A stretch of 64,000 nt of DNA, taken from DASWJZ01 sp963739005. GTDB taxonomy: Bacteria; Pseudomonadota; Alphaproteobacteria; Rhizobiales; Afifellaceae. Where the stretch lies: assembly GCA_963739005.1 (NCBI GenBank), contig CAVTYQ010000003.1:195343-259342 (forward strand). Direction: 5' to 3'. The notes beneath the pieces are model-generated. The model saw only the letters and a list, made by a program, of their open reading frames with translations. It was not told the origin of the DNA and did no database searches. Shown in pieces: positions 1 through 7,409 of this stretch (position 1 is its first letter; each line of letters starts with the position of its first letter). The position numbers and the translations under genes were made by a program.

Positions 1-1249
1 CCCCGATGATCGTATAGTCCATCCGATCCTCGCTGCCGAAATTGCCGACGTTGCAATAGCCGGTGTTGATTCCCATCCGCGTGCGGAACGGCTGTTCGAT
101 CCCGCGGTTTCTCCAATCCACGGTGAGCCGCTCGAGCCGCCGCTGCATGTCGACGGCCATGGCGATGCAGGCGCGCGCGTCCTCCTCGACGCCCTTCGTC
201 TCCGGATCGCCGAAGAATGCGAGGATCGCGTCGCCGATGAATTTGTCGACGGTCGCGCCGTGCCTGAGCGCGATGTTCGACATCTCGGTGAAGTACTCGT
301 TCAAGAGCGCCGTCAGGTCCTCCGGCTGCAGCTGCTCGGAGATTTCGGTGAAATCCTTGATGTCGGAGAAGAAGATCGTGAGCTTCTTGCGCTCCGTCGC
401 GATCGTCACGTCCTTCTGCCCGCTGAAGATGCTCTTGTAGACCTGCGGCGACAGGTATTTCGCGATCTTCATGGAGATCGATGCGAGGAAGTTGTTGGCC
501 TCGGCGAGCTCGTTGTTCATGCCCTGCACCAGCACCGACTGGCGGCGCTGCAGCAGGATGAAAGTGAGTCCGGCCACGCTCGCCAGCACGAAATAGGCGA
601 GCAGATACTTGAAGGTGAAGATGTTCGCGACGATCGGCTGAGCGATCGATATCTCCTGGATGCCGCGGACGTCGCCGACTTTCCAGTCGCGCTTCGGGCT
701 GAGCGGATGAGAGTTGTGGCAGGTGACGCAGACCTCGCCCATGATGACCGGCGAGGCCGTCCGCACCGTTCGGTCCATCACCGAGCCGGTCACTTCGATG
801 ATCGGATGCGTGTCGTCGGCCCGCAGCGTCTTCAGGGCGTATTGTTCGAACGCATCGAGGTGATGGTCCTCCCTCCCCTTGAACGGCATGTCCGACACGA
901 AGCGGTACTTGACGGCGCCGTCGTGCGCGCTGATCCGCTTGCCGAGCTCGATCGAAAGCGTTGCCGGAATCGGGATCGCGCCGGGTATGTCGAGATAGTT
1001 GTGCGTCGCCGTCACCGGCCCCTCCGCCTGCAACACGCGTCCGACGACGTCGCTTGCATAGAAACCGCGCATCTCGTCGATGACTTTGCCGATGTCGGCG
1101 GCCTGGTCCTTGAGCAGCCGCTCCGAGAGACCGCGAAGGTCGAGCCAGACGGCGAGCGGCAGACCGAGGAGCCCGAGGATCACCGCTCCCGTCAGCAGCG
1201 GCCCCATCGTCCGCTGCTGACGCACGACGCGTTCGCCAAGTCCCGCCAT
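1..1249 (-). CDS. Class III adenylate cyclase with periplasmic Tll0287-like (DUF3365) haem-motif sensor domain, partial
   Basis: The gene runs off the left edge, so its C-terminus is missing; the ATG is at 1249. The order is an N-terminal membrane segment (about residues 17-33), a periplasmic domain resembling DUF3365/Tll0287, a second membrane segment (about 210-230), then a class III cyclase catalytic domain. The sensor domain has a CVTCH motif near residue 175, the CXXCH type that binds c-type haem. The cyclase domain shows the metal-binding 'FFSDIKDF' and 'DKFIGDA', and ends at the window edge in 'MDYTIIG', the Thr-containing class IIIb signature. Expected role: cAMP synthesis controlled by a redox or gas signal. 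The fusion is seen in the sequence; the ligand is inferred. Confidence 0.88.
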   Translation of the reverse strand, partial: MAGLGERVVRQQRTMGPLLTGAVILGLLGLPLAVWLDLRGLSERLLKDQAADIGKVIDEMRGFYASDVVGRVLQAEGPVTATHNYLDIPGAIPIPATLSIELGKRISAHDGAVKYRFVSDMPFKGREDHHLDAFEQYALKTLRADDTHPIIEVTGSVMDRTVRTASPVIMGEVCVTCHNSHPLSPKRDWKVGDVRGIQEISIAQPIVANIFTFKYLLAYFVLASVAGLTFILLQRRQSVLVQGMNNELAEANNFLASISMKIAKYLSPQVYKSIFSGQKDVTIATERKKLTIFFSDIKDFTEISEQLQPEDLTALLNEYFTEMSNIALRHGATVDKFIGDAILAFFGDPETKGVEEDARACIAMAVDMQRRLERLTVDWRNRGIEQPFRTRMGINTGYCNVGNFGSEDRMDYTIIG

Positions 1250-1348
1250 GACGGATCATCCTTTGACCGGGAATCCGCGAGCTTAACGTACGAAGCGGCT
1301 GCACCACAGCCCGGTCGGCGCGGAAATGCCGGTCTCAGCCCCGGCGCT

Positions 1349-1996
1349 TCAGGCCTTGGCTTCGGCGGCGGCAAGGAACGCCGCCCAGTTCGCGCGCTCC
1401 CTGACTGCGATCGGCGCGTCGAGCACTTCGCGGATTCGCGAAGCGTTAAGCTTCTTCGCCACGAAGGTGTCGCGGAACATCCCCACGACGCCGACGCGCT
1501 TCCCTTCATAGCGCTGATGCGCGACCGCCATTCCCGCCGCCACCTTGCCGCCTTCGATCACGCGGCAATAGGCGCCCGGCCGCTCGGCGTCGCGGAAGGC
1601 TTTGACGAAGCCGGGGTCGTTCATCCGCCGCGCAAGCGTGTTGCATGGGATTCGCGGCGCGGTGACTTCGAGCACGACGTCGCCCGCGGTGAGCCGGTCG
1701 CCGACCGCAAGGTCGGCCGACGTGAGGCCCGAAATCGTGATGTTGTCGCCGAACGTGCCCGGCCTCAGCGTGTGGTCGAGCATCTTCTCCCACCACGCAT
1801 AGTCGTCGGTGAAATAGAGATAGACGGCCTGGTCCGGCCCGCCGTGATGCTGCTTGTCGGCGACGCAGTCTCCGGCGACGCCCTCCGGCCCGATCTCCGC
1901 CGCGCCGGCGACCGGGGACTTGTAGATTCCGGTGCTGCCGGTGTCGTTGTCGAAGCGCCGCTCGCTTCCGATGTTGACGCTTTCGATCCGTGCCAC
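1349..1996 (-). CDS. MOSC domain-containing protein (YiiM-like)
   Basis: A 215-residue protein that is one MOSC domain. MOSC proteins are relatives of the molybdenum-cofactor sulfurase C-terminus and handle sulfur or the molybdenum cofactor. Visible motifs are 'DKQHHGGPDQAVYLY' (about residues 47-61), 'GTFGDNI' and 'PRIPCNTLARRM', the last carrying the conserved cysteine. The YiiM-like architecture (N-terminal MOSC followed by a short helical tail) and length match standalone bacterial members, some of which reduce N-hydroxylated bases. It faces the upstream cyclase gene with a 99-bp gap and reads away from the HlyU-like gene. The exact substrate cannot be told from sequence. Confidence 0.9.
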   Translation of the reverse strand: MARIESVNIGSERRFDNDTGSTGIYKSPVAGAAEIGPEGVAGDCVADKQHHGGPDQAVYLYFTDDYAWWEKMLDHTLRPGTFGDNITISGLTSADLAVGDRLTAGDVVLEVTAPRIPCNTLARRMNDPGFVKAFRDAERPGAYCRVIEGGKVAAGMAVAHQRYEGKRVGVVGMFRDTFVAKKLNASRIREVLDAPIAVRERANWAAFLAAAEAKA

Positions 1997-2109
1997 GCCC
2001 CGCCCCTTCGCCCCGATTCATTGCCAGACGGCTCCGGCGACTTCATACTTCACGCCGTCCCGATCCGCCACGCCCGCTGCGGCTGGCCAAAACCGGAAGG
2101 TTCCCGATC

Positions 2110-2394
2110 GTGAAAGGCATACTCGGACGTCTGTTCAGCGGCGGCGCCGGAGGCGGCGAGGAGGCCCCGGGCGAGGCCGTCGAATACAAGGGATTCCGCA
2201 TCCGCGCCGCGCCCTACCGCAACGAGGGGCATTTTCAGACCGCCGGCGTGATCGAGAAGGACTTCCCCGACGGCACGAAGGAGCATCGCTTCGTCCGCGC
2301 CGAGACGCACGCGAGCAAGGACGAGGCGGCCTCCTTCGCCCTCACCAAGGGCCAGCAGATTATCGACGAGCGCGGCGACAAGCTGTTCGAATGA
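2110..2394 (+). CDS. HlyU family protein
   Basis: A 94-residue acidic protein matching the HlyU family: 'EYKGFRIRAAPYRNEGHFQTAG' is split here only to note the core 'GFRIRAAPYRNEG' and the C-terminal 'GQQIIDERGD'. HlyU-type proteins were first described as virulence or haemolysin regulators, but in alphaproteobacteria they are small conserved proteins of unclear role. I chose GTG at 2110 because it begins 'MKGILGRLF', the usual N-terminus; an in-frame ATG at 1990 would add 40 atypical residues that overlap the start region of the MOSC gene. It is monocistronic. Confidence 0.8.
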   Translation: MKGILGRLFSGGAGGGEEAPGEAVEYKGFRIRAAPYRNEGHFQTAGVIEKDFPDGTKEHRFVRAETHASKDEAASFALTKGQQIIDERGDKLFE

Positions 2395-2410
2395 GTCCGG
2401 CCACCCACCA

Positions 2411-2450
2411 CGTCGTCATGCCCGGACTTGATCCGGGCATCCATTCCGTA
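2411..2450. repeat. Palindromic repeat, family A (half element)
   Basis: A hairpin-forming unit with 'TGCCCGGACTTGATCCGGGCA' character (arms CCCGGA/TCCGGG) followed by 'TCCATTCCGT'. The same unit occurs at 7306, 20171 and 48042, where it is paired with an inverted copy. Here only one half is present, between the HlyU-like gene and the aldo/keto reductase, whose 3' ends converge on it. Confidence 0.85.
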
Positions 2451-2470
2451 GCGTCGCCGCTGAGGACTCC

Positions 2471-3535
2471 CTACCCCAGGAACGGCTGAAGCAGCGCCCG
2501 ATCCGGCGCGCTGAGCCTATCCTTCGCTGTCCACGCCTGGTGCCAGTAGGGATAGAGGAGCGGCGGACGGCTGACCGCTTCGAGCCGCGCCGTCTCTTCG
2601 GCCGAGAGCTTCAGGTCGGCGGAAGCGAGGTTGTCGGCGAATTGCTCCTCCGTCCTTCCGCCGATGATGACGGAGGTGACGCCGGGCCGCGCGAGGAGCC
2701 AGGCGAGCGCGACCCGCGCCGCCGAGCACCGGTGGTCTTTCGCGATGTCCACGAGCACGTCGACGATGTCGAAGAGCTTCTCCTCGTCGTGGATCGGCGG
2801 CTCCCTCCAAGCCCGCGCGAAATGGCGGGAGCCTTTCGGGCCCTCTTTGTCGCGGCGGTATTTTCCCGAGAGCAGTCCGCCCGCGATCGGGCTCCAGACA
2901 AGGATGCCGAGCCCCTGGTCGAGCGAGATCGGCACCAGCTCGTATTCCGCCTCGCGCGCCTGCAGCGTGTAGTGGATCTGCTGGCTGACGAAGGGCTCGC
3001 GCCCGCCCTCCTTCGCCGCGGCAAGCGCCTTCATGACGTGCCAGCCGGATAAATTCGAGCAGCCGACGTAGCGGACCTTCCCCGCCTTCACCAGGCTGTC
3101 GAGCGCCTCCATCGTCTCCTCAACCGGTGTCTCGCCGTCCCATTGATGCACCTGGTAGAGGTCGATCCAGTCGGTCTGCAGCCGCTTGAGACTCCGCTCG
3201 CATTCCGCGATCAGGTTGATGCGCGAGTTGCCGCCGGTGTTCGGGAGCCCGAGCATGTTGAAGCGCGCCTTCGTCGCGAGCACGACCTTGTCGCGCTTGC
3301 CCTTCAGCGCCGCTCCGACGATCTCCTCCGACTGGCCCTTCGCGTAGACGTTCGCCGTGTCGATCAGGCTCACGCCGGCGGCGAGGCACTGGTCGATCAG
3401 GCGCTTGGCGTCCCTGAGGCCGACCGAGCCTGTCGGGCCGGATTTGTTCCGCCCGAGCGTCATCGTCCCCATGGCGAGCGCCGAGACCTTCAGACCTGAG
3501 CGGCCGAGCAGCCGATATTCCATCCAGTCCTCCAA
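2471..3535 (-). CDS. Aldo/keto reductase
   Basis: A 354-residue NADPH-dependent oxidoreductase of the aldo/keto reductase superfamily (TIM barrel, cytosolic), of the YajO/Tas-like type. The catalytic tetrad is visible: Asp in 'LIDTANVY', Tyr in the same motif, Lys in 'VVLATKARF' and His in 'YQVHQWDGETP'. The C-terminal 'SVIIGGRTEEQFADNL' is the usual NADP phosphate-binding signature. A second ATG at 3523 ('MEYRLLGRSGL') is an equally good start. It is divergent from the GST gene at 3701, with about 170 bp between them, and probably belongs to the same stress-response neighbourhood, though it lacks the shared promoter motif. Substrate unknown. Confidence 0.93.
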   Translation of the reverse strand: MEDWMEYRLLGRSGLKVSALAMGTMTLGRNKSGPTGSVGLRDAKRLIDQCLAAGVSLIDTANVYAKGQSEEIVGAALKGKRDKVVLATKARFNMLGLPNTGGNSRINLIAECERSLKRLQTDWIDLYQVHQWDGETPVEETMEALDSLVKAGKVRYVGCSNLSGWHVMKALAAAKEGGREPFVSQQIHYTLQAREAEYELVPISLDQGLGILVWSPIAGGLLSGKYRRDKEGPKGSRHFARAWREPPIHDEEKLFDIVDVLVDIAKDHRCSAARVALAWLLARPGVTSVIIGGRTEEQFADNLASADLKLSAEETARLEAVSRPPLLYPYWHQAWTAKDRLSAPDRALLQPFLG

Positions 3536-3620
3536 AAGCGCGCGGATGTCGTGATGTTCCGACCGCTATAGCGGCTTCCCCGCGACGAGTTCCTCGCCCG
3601 GCGCGCTTTTTCCTGACACT

Positions 3621-3650
3621 TGTCGATTCGGCCGCGCCCGGTTCGTCGTG
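3621..3650 (+). promoter_or_regulatory. Putative ECF42-type promoter of the GST gene
   Basis: TGTCGA at 3621-3626, then exactly 17 nt, then CGTC at 3644-3647 within 'TTCGTCGTGAGA'. The same pair with the same spacer precedes the two DGPF genes downstream. The ATG of the GST gene is 54 nt beyond the CGTC. Assignment to the ECF sigma factor at 6000 is inferred from recurrence and proximity. Confidence 0.75.
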
Positions 3651-3700
3651 AGAATAGTAGGCAATCAACCCCGCCGTTCAGGCGCCACGGAGTGATCGAC

Positions 3701-4393
3701 ATGTCGCTCAAGCTCTACTTCCACCCGCTCGCCTCCTTCTGCTGGAAGGCGCTGATCCCGCTTTATGAGAACGGCACGCCGTTCGAGCCCGTCGTCGTCG
3801 ATCTCGGGAACGCGGAGTCGCGGGCGGCCTTCGCGGCGGTCTGGCCGATGGCCAAGTTCCCCGTGCTCCGCGACGACGCGCGGAACGCGACCGTCGCCGA
3901 GGCGACGGTCGTCATCGAATACCTCGACAGCTTCCATCCCGGCCCGACGCGCTTCCTGCCGAAGGATGCGGAAGGCGCCTGGCGGGCACGCATGTGGGAC
4001 CGCGTCTTCGACCACTACGTGCATGAGCCGATGCAGAAGATCGTCGGCGACCAACTCCGCCCCGAAGGCGGCCGTGACCCGCTCGGCGTCGAGCAGGCGA
4101 AGAACCAGATCCGCGAAGCCTACGCGCTCCTCGACCGCGAGATCGGATCGAAGACCTGGGCGATGGGCGATGACGTCTCGATCGTCGACTGCGCCGCGTC
4201 GCCGGCCCTCTTCTACGCGGAAATCGTCGTTCCCTTCGGCCCGGAGCTGAAGCGCCTCCCGGCCTATCTCGACCGGCTGATGACGCGCCCGTCCTTCGCG
4301 CGCGTGCTGCGCGAGGCAGAACCCTACTTCCCGCTCTTCCCGATGGAGAGGAAGCCGACGATCGTGAGGTCGACCGCCGCCGAAATCGCCTGA
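3701..4393 (+). CDS. Glutathione S-transferase family protein (ECF42-linked)
   Basis: A 230-residue cytosolic GST: N-terminal thioredoxin-like domain ('KLYFHPLASFCWKALIPLYE', with 'AKFPVL' and the glutathione-binding 'EATVVIEYLD'), then an all-helical C-terminal domain. It would conjugate or reduce electrophiles with glutathione. The ATG at 3701 follows 'GGAG' at a good distance and begins the typical 'MSLKLYFHP'; the longer frame from 3620 would start upstream of the promoter itself. It is the first gene of a co-oriented series leading to the sigma factor, and has its own copy of the shared promoter, which makes it a probable regulon member. Confidence 0.92.
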   Translation: MSLKLYFHPLASFCWKALIPLYENGTPFEPVVVDLGNAESRAAFAAVWPMAKFPVLRDDARNATVAEATVVIEYLDSFHPGPTRFLPKDAEGAWRARMWDRVFDHYVHEPMQKIVGDQLRPEGGRDPLGVEQAKNQIREAYALLDREIGSKTWAMGDDVSIVDCAASPALFYAEIVVPFGPELKRLPAYLDRLMTRPSFARVLREAEPYFPLFPMERKPTIVRSTAAEIA

Positions 4394-4448
4394 ATTCAGC
4401 CGCCTGCCGGAACGCAAGCGGCCGGCCCTGAAAAAAGAGTCATTCGCG

Positions 4449-4480
4449 TGTCGATCTTCCGCCGCCCCTCTCGTCGTGTG
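4449..4480 (+). promoter_or_regulatory. Putative ECF42-type promoter of first DGPF gene
   Basis: TGTCGA at 4449-4454, a 17-nt spacer, then CGTC at 4472-4475 within 'CTCGTCGTGTGG'. It matches the elements at 3621 and 4930 in both blocks and in spacing. The DGPF start codon is 53 nt beyond the CGTC. Confidence 0.8.
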
Positions 4481-4527
4481 GATAGAACGGGGCTCCGCCG
4501 GATGAGGAAGTTGAAGGAGAAGCGACC

Positions 4528-4896
4528 ATGCGTTTCATGATCATCGTCAAGGCCACCAAGGATTTGGAAACCGGTGTCGTGCCCTCGAAGAAGATCTTCG
4601 AGGATATGGGCACCTACCACGAAGGGCTCGCCAAGGCCGGCGTGCTTCTTGACGGCAACGGCCTGCATCGCAGCGACAAGGGCTGGCGCATCAAGTATTC
4701 CGGCGACAAGCGCACCGTGATCGACGGCCCGTTCGCCGAGGCGAAGGAGCTGATCGCCGGTTTCACCATGATCCAGGTGAAGTCGCGCGAAGAGGCGATG
4801 GAGTGGGCGCGACGCTTCCCGCGGCCCTTCGATGGCGACTGCGAGATCGAGGTGCGCCAGGTGATGGAGCCGGACGAGTTTCCTGCGGCCGACTAG
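4528..4896 (+). CDS. YciI/DGPF-domain protein 1
   Basis: A 122-residue YCII-related protein with the diagnostic 'DGPFAEAKELIAGF' (about residues 71-84). It has a ferredoxin-like alpha+beta fold and acts in the cytosol. DGPF proteins are the constant genomic partners of ECF42 sigma factors; their biochemical role is not settled. Start: ATG with 'GAAGGAGAAG' just upstream. It is the nearer of two tandem DGPF genes and shares the spacing-conserved promoter. The two are clear paralogues but diverged, so this is an old duplication. Confidence 0.93.
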   Translation: MRFMIIVKATKDLETGVVPSKKIFEDMGTYHEGLAKAGVLLDGNGLHRSDKGWRIKYSGDKRTVIDGPFAEAKELIAGFTMIQVKSREEAMEWARRFPRPFDGDCEIEVRQVMEPDEFPAAD

Positions 4897-4929
4897 TCGA
4901 CGCCGAGCCGAGAAAAATTCGCTGAGCGC

Positions 4930-4960
4930 TGTCGATTCTTCCCGGCTTCGCTCGTCGTGA
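4930..4960 (+). promoter_or_regulatory. Putative ECF42-type promoter of second DGPF gene
   Basis: TGTCGA at 4930-4935, a 17-nt spacer, then CGTC at 4953-4956 within 'CTCGTCGTGAGA'. This third copy confirms the spacing. The downstream VOC gene has no copy of its own and is probably read from here. Confidence 0.8.
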
Positions 4961-5021
4961 GAGGAAGGCATCCGGCGTCACCCGCCGCGGCGCCGACCGA
5001 GACCCCAAGAGGAGTAGGACA

Positions 5022-5471
5022 ATGCGCGTATTGGTGGCCGTGAAGGCAAATAAGGACAGCGAAGCCGGCAAGATGCCGACCAAGGAGATGCTCACCGCGA
5101 TGGGCGCCTTCAACCAGAGGCTCGTCGATGCCGGCGTGATGCTCGCCGGCGAAGGCCTGCACCCGACCTCGAAGGCGAAGCGGATCAACTTCGACGGCGG
5201 CAAGCCGAAGGTCATCGACGGTCCCTTCGCCGAGGCGAAGGAGCTCATCGCCGGCTTCTGGATCTGGAAGGTGAAGTCGATGGACGAAGCCGTCGCGTGG
5301 CTGAAGCAGGCCCCCTTCCCCGAGGGCGACGTCGATATCCGCCCGATCTTCGAGATGGATGATTTCGGCGAGGAGTTCACGCCGGAGCTCCGCGAGGCGG
5401 AGAAGCGGCAGTGGGAGCGCGCGGCCGAGCTCAACAAGCAGGATGAGGCGGCGCGGCAAAGAAAAGGCTGA
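5022..5471 (+). CDS. YciI/DGPF-domain protein 2
   Basis: A 149-residue YCII-related protein, again with 'DGPFAEAKELIAGF' (about residues 66-79). It is longer than its neighbour because of a charged tail (about residues 120-149, rich in Glu, Lys and Arg) that could be a helix. RBS 'GAGGAG' lies 10 nt before the ATG. It has its own shared-motif promoter and is followed after 40 bp by the VOC gene, so the two are likely cotranscribed. Function as for other DGPF proteins: linked to ECF42 sigma factors, reaction unknown. Confidence 0.93.
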   Translation: MRVLVAVKANKDSEAGKMPTKEMLTAMGAFNQRLVDAGVMLAGEGLHPTSKAKRINFDGGKPKVIDGPFAEAKELIAGFWIWKVKSMDEAVAWLKQAPFPEGDVDIRPIFEMDDFGEEFTPELREAEKRQWERAAELNKQDEAARQRKG

Positions 5472-5511
5472 TTTCAACTCGACCAGGCTCTCTCCAGCGA
5501 AAGGAAGCGTC

Positions 5512-5937
5512 ATGCAAGTCCAGCCCTACCTGAGCTTCGAAGGCCGCGCCGAGGAGGCGATCGAGTTCTACAAGAAGGCGCTCGGCGCCGAGGTGACGGC
5601 GCTCATGCGCATGAAGGAGATGCCGGGCACCCCTCCCCCCGGCATGGTCCCGCCCGGCTCGGAGAACAAGGTGATGCACGCCGCCCTCAAGATCGGCGAC
5701 TCGGTGGTGATGGCGTCCGACGGACGCGTGTCCGGCAAGCCAAATTTTCAGGGCATATCGCTGTCGATCACGGCGGTCGACGACGCCGAAGCCGAGAAGG
5801 TCTTCGCCGCGCTTTCCGACGGCGGCCAAGTGCAGATGCCGCTGGCGAAGACCTTCTTCGCCTCGAGCTTCGGCATGGTCGCCGACAAGTTTGGCGTCTC
5901 CTGGATGGTCGTGGCGGGCTCGCCGGCCCAGTCCTAG
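5512..5937 (+). CDS. VOC family protein (PhnB-like glyoxalase fold)
   Basis: A 141-residue vicinal-oxygen-chelate protein of the PhnB/3-demethylubiquinone-type branch: 'VQPYLSFEGRAEEAIEFYKK' at the N-terminus, 'VMHAALKIGDSVVMASD' in the middle and 'FGMVADKFGVSWMV' at the C-terminus, each standard for the family. VOC proteins catalyse metal-dependent isomerisation, transfer or cleavage reactions, or bind drugs. ATG 5512 is preceded by 'AAAGGAAG'. PhnB-like genes often accompany DGPF/ECF42 loci, and this one lies between the second DGPF gene and the sigma factor. Substrate unknown. Confidence 0.92.
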   Translation: MQVQPYLSFEGRAEEAIEFYKKALGAEVTALMRMKEMPGTPPPGMVPPGSENKVMHAALKIGDSVVMASDGRVSGKPNFQGISLSITAVDDAEAEKVFAALSDGGQVQMPLAKTFFASSFGMVADKFGVSWMVVAGSPAQS

Positions 5938-5952
5938 CCTGAAGACCGCCGC

Positions 5953-5974
5953 TCGCCGAGGCTTGCCTCGGCGA
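5953..5974. other. Perfect 9-bp hairpin between VOC and sigma-factor genes
   Basis: TCGCCGAGG, loop CTTG, CCTCGGCGA, lying 16 nt after the VOC stop and 25 nt before the sigma ATG. There is no T-tract, so it is not a classical terminator; it may stabilise the upstream transcript or limit read-through into the sigma gene. Confidence 0.6.
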
Positions 5975-5999
5975 TTGCGGACGCACTACTTCGGCGGCC

Positions 6000-7271
6000 A
6001 TGACGGCCGCCGACACCCATCACGCCATCGACGCGATCTTCCGCATCGAGCAGGCGAAGCTTATCGCCGGGCTTGCCCGGATGGTGCGCGACGTGGGCTT
6101 GGCCGAGGAGCTGGCGCAGGACGCGCTCGTCGCCGCGCTTGAGAGCTGGCCGAAATCCGGGGTCCCGGAGAAGCCCGGCGCCTGGCTTATGGCGACGGGC
6201 AAGCGCCGCGCCATCGACCGCATCCGCCGCGCCAGGATGCAGGAGCGGAAGCACGAAGAGATCGGCCGCGATCTCGAAAGCGAACAGGACGAGACGCCCG
6301 ACATCGATGCCGCGCTCGACGACGAGATCGGCGACGACCTTTTGAGCCTGATCTTCACCGCCTGCCACCCGGTGCTTGCAACCGAGGCGCGGGTGGCGCT
6401 GACGCTTCGCCTCGTCGGCGGGCTGACGACCGAGGAGATCGCGCGCGCCTTCCTTGTGCCGGAGCCGACGATCGCGCAGCGCATCGTGCGCGCCAAGCGG
6501 ACGCTCGCCGAGAAGCAGATTCCTTTCGAGGTCCCGCGCGGTACGGAACTCGCTGAGCGCCTCGCTTCGGTGCTTGAGGTCGTCTACCTCGTCTTCAACG
6601 AAGGCTACGCCGCGACGGCGGGCGACGACTGGATGCGCCCGCAGCTCGCACAGGAGGCGCTCCGCCTCGGCCGCATCCTTGCCGCCCTCGCGTCGGAGGA
6701 GCCGGAGGTTCTGGGTCTCGTCGCATTGATGGAGATCCAGGCCTCGCGCTTCAACGCCCGCACCGATGCCGCGGGCGAGCCGATCCTGCTCCTCGACCAG
6801 AACCGCGCGCTCTGGGACCATCTTCTGATCGGGCGCGGACTCGCCGCCCTCGCCCAGGCCGAGGCGCGCGCCAAGGCGCACGGGTTCGCGCTCGGTCCCT
6901 ACGCGCTGCAGGCCGCGATCGCCGCCTGCCATGCGCGCGCCGCGACGCCCGAGGCGACCGACTGGCCGCGCATCGTGGCGCTCTATGAGCGGCTTCAGGA
7001 GGCCGTGCCCTCCCCCGTCGTGGAGCTGAACCGCGCCGTCGCCGTTTCGATGGCCTCGGGGCCCGCCGCCGGTCTTGAAATCGTCGAGCGCCTCGCTGCC
7101 GAGCCGACCTTGAAGAGCTATCACCTCCTGCCGAGCGTCCGCGCCGACTTCCTGAAGAAGCTCGGCCGGCTCGACGAGGCGCGCGGCGAATTCGAGCGCG
7201 CCGCCGGGCTAACGAAGAACGCCCGCGAACGCGCTCTGCTCCTCAGTCGCGCTAAGGAGTGTGAAGGCTAG
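6000..7271 (+). CDS. ECF42-type RNA polymerase sigma factor with C-terminal TPR-like extension
   Basis: A 423-residue sigma-70 family protein, more than twice the length of ordinary ECF sigma factors. Region 2 (about residues 10-80: 'RDVGLAEELAQDALVAALES', 'RRAIDRIRR') and region 4 (about 125-175: 'LTTEEIARAFLVPEPTIAQR') come first, followed by some 230 helical residues including 'VYLVFNEGYAATAGDDW' and the TPR-like 'VVELNRAVAVSMASGP'. This long extension and adjacent DGPF genes define group ECF42; no anti-sigma gene is present, as usual for the group, so control is probably through the extension. It is the likely reader of the three repeated promoters upstream. Confidence 0.93.
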   Translation: MTAADTHHAIDAIFRIEQAKLIAGLARMVRDVGLAEELAQDALVAALESWPKSGVPEKPGAWLMATGKRRAIDRIRRARMQERKHEEIGRDLESEQDETPDIDAALDDEIGDDLLSLIFTACHPVLATEARVALTLRLVGGLTTEEIARAFLVPEPTIAQRIVRAKRTLAEKQIPFEVPRGTELAERLASVLEVVYLVFNEGYAATAGDDWMRPQLAQEALRLGRILAALASEEPEVLGLVALMEIQASRFNARTDAAGEPILLLDQNRALWDHLLIGRGLAALAQAEARAKAHGFALGPYALQAAIAACHARAATPEATDWPRIVALYERLQEAVPSPVVELNRAVAVSMASGPAAGLEIVERLAAEPTLKSYHLLPSVRADFLKKLGRLDEARGEFERAAGLTKNARERALLLSRAKECEG

Positions 7272-7305
7272 GACGACGGCATCGGAGGCGCGGCACCGAC
7301 TGGCT

Positions 7306-7406
7306 GTCGTCATTGCCGGGCTTGCCCCGGCAATCCATTCCGTGACCATCCCGCGCGGTTCGACCGTTCCGGAATGGATGCCCGGATCAAGTCCGGGCAT
7401 GACGAC
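7306..7406. repeat. Palindromic repeat, family A (complete inverted pair)
   Basis: Two hairpin units in inverted orientation: 'GTCGTCATTGCCGGG' at the left end and the near-complement ending 'CCGGGCATGACGAC' at the right end, with 'CCATTCCG' and 'CGGAATGG' facing each other across a short variable centre. It fills the gap between the converging sigma-factor and Lrp genes, where it may also act as a bidirectional stop. Confidence 0.9.
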
Positions 7407-7409
7407 TTG

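Noticed and set aside
260..2113. 617-codon open frame on the plus strand.
   Set aside because: Antisense to the cyclase and MOSC genes; arginine-rich translation with no recognisable domain.
7306..7406. The family A repeat considered as a Rho-independent terminator.
   Set aside because: It forms hairpins but lacks T-tracts and recurs inside a coding gene, so it is better described as a repeat.
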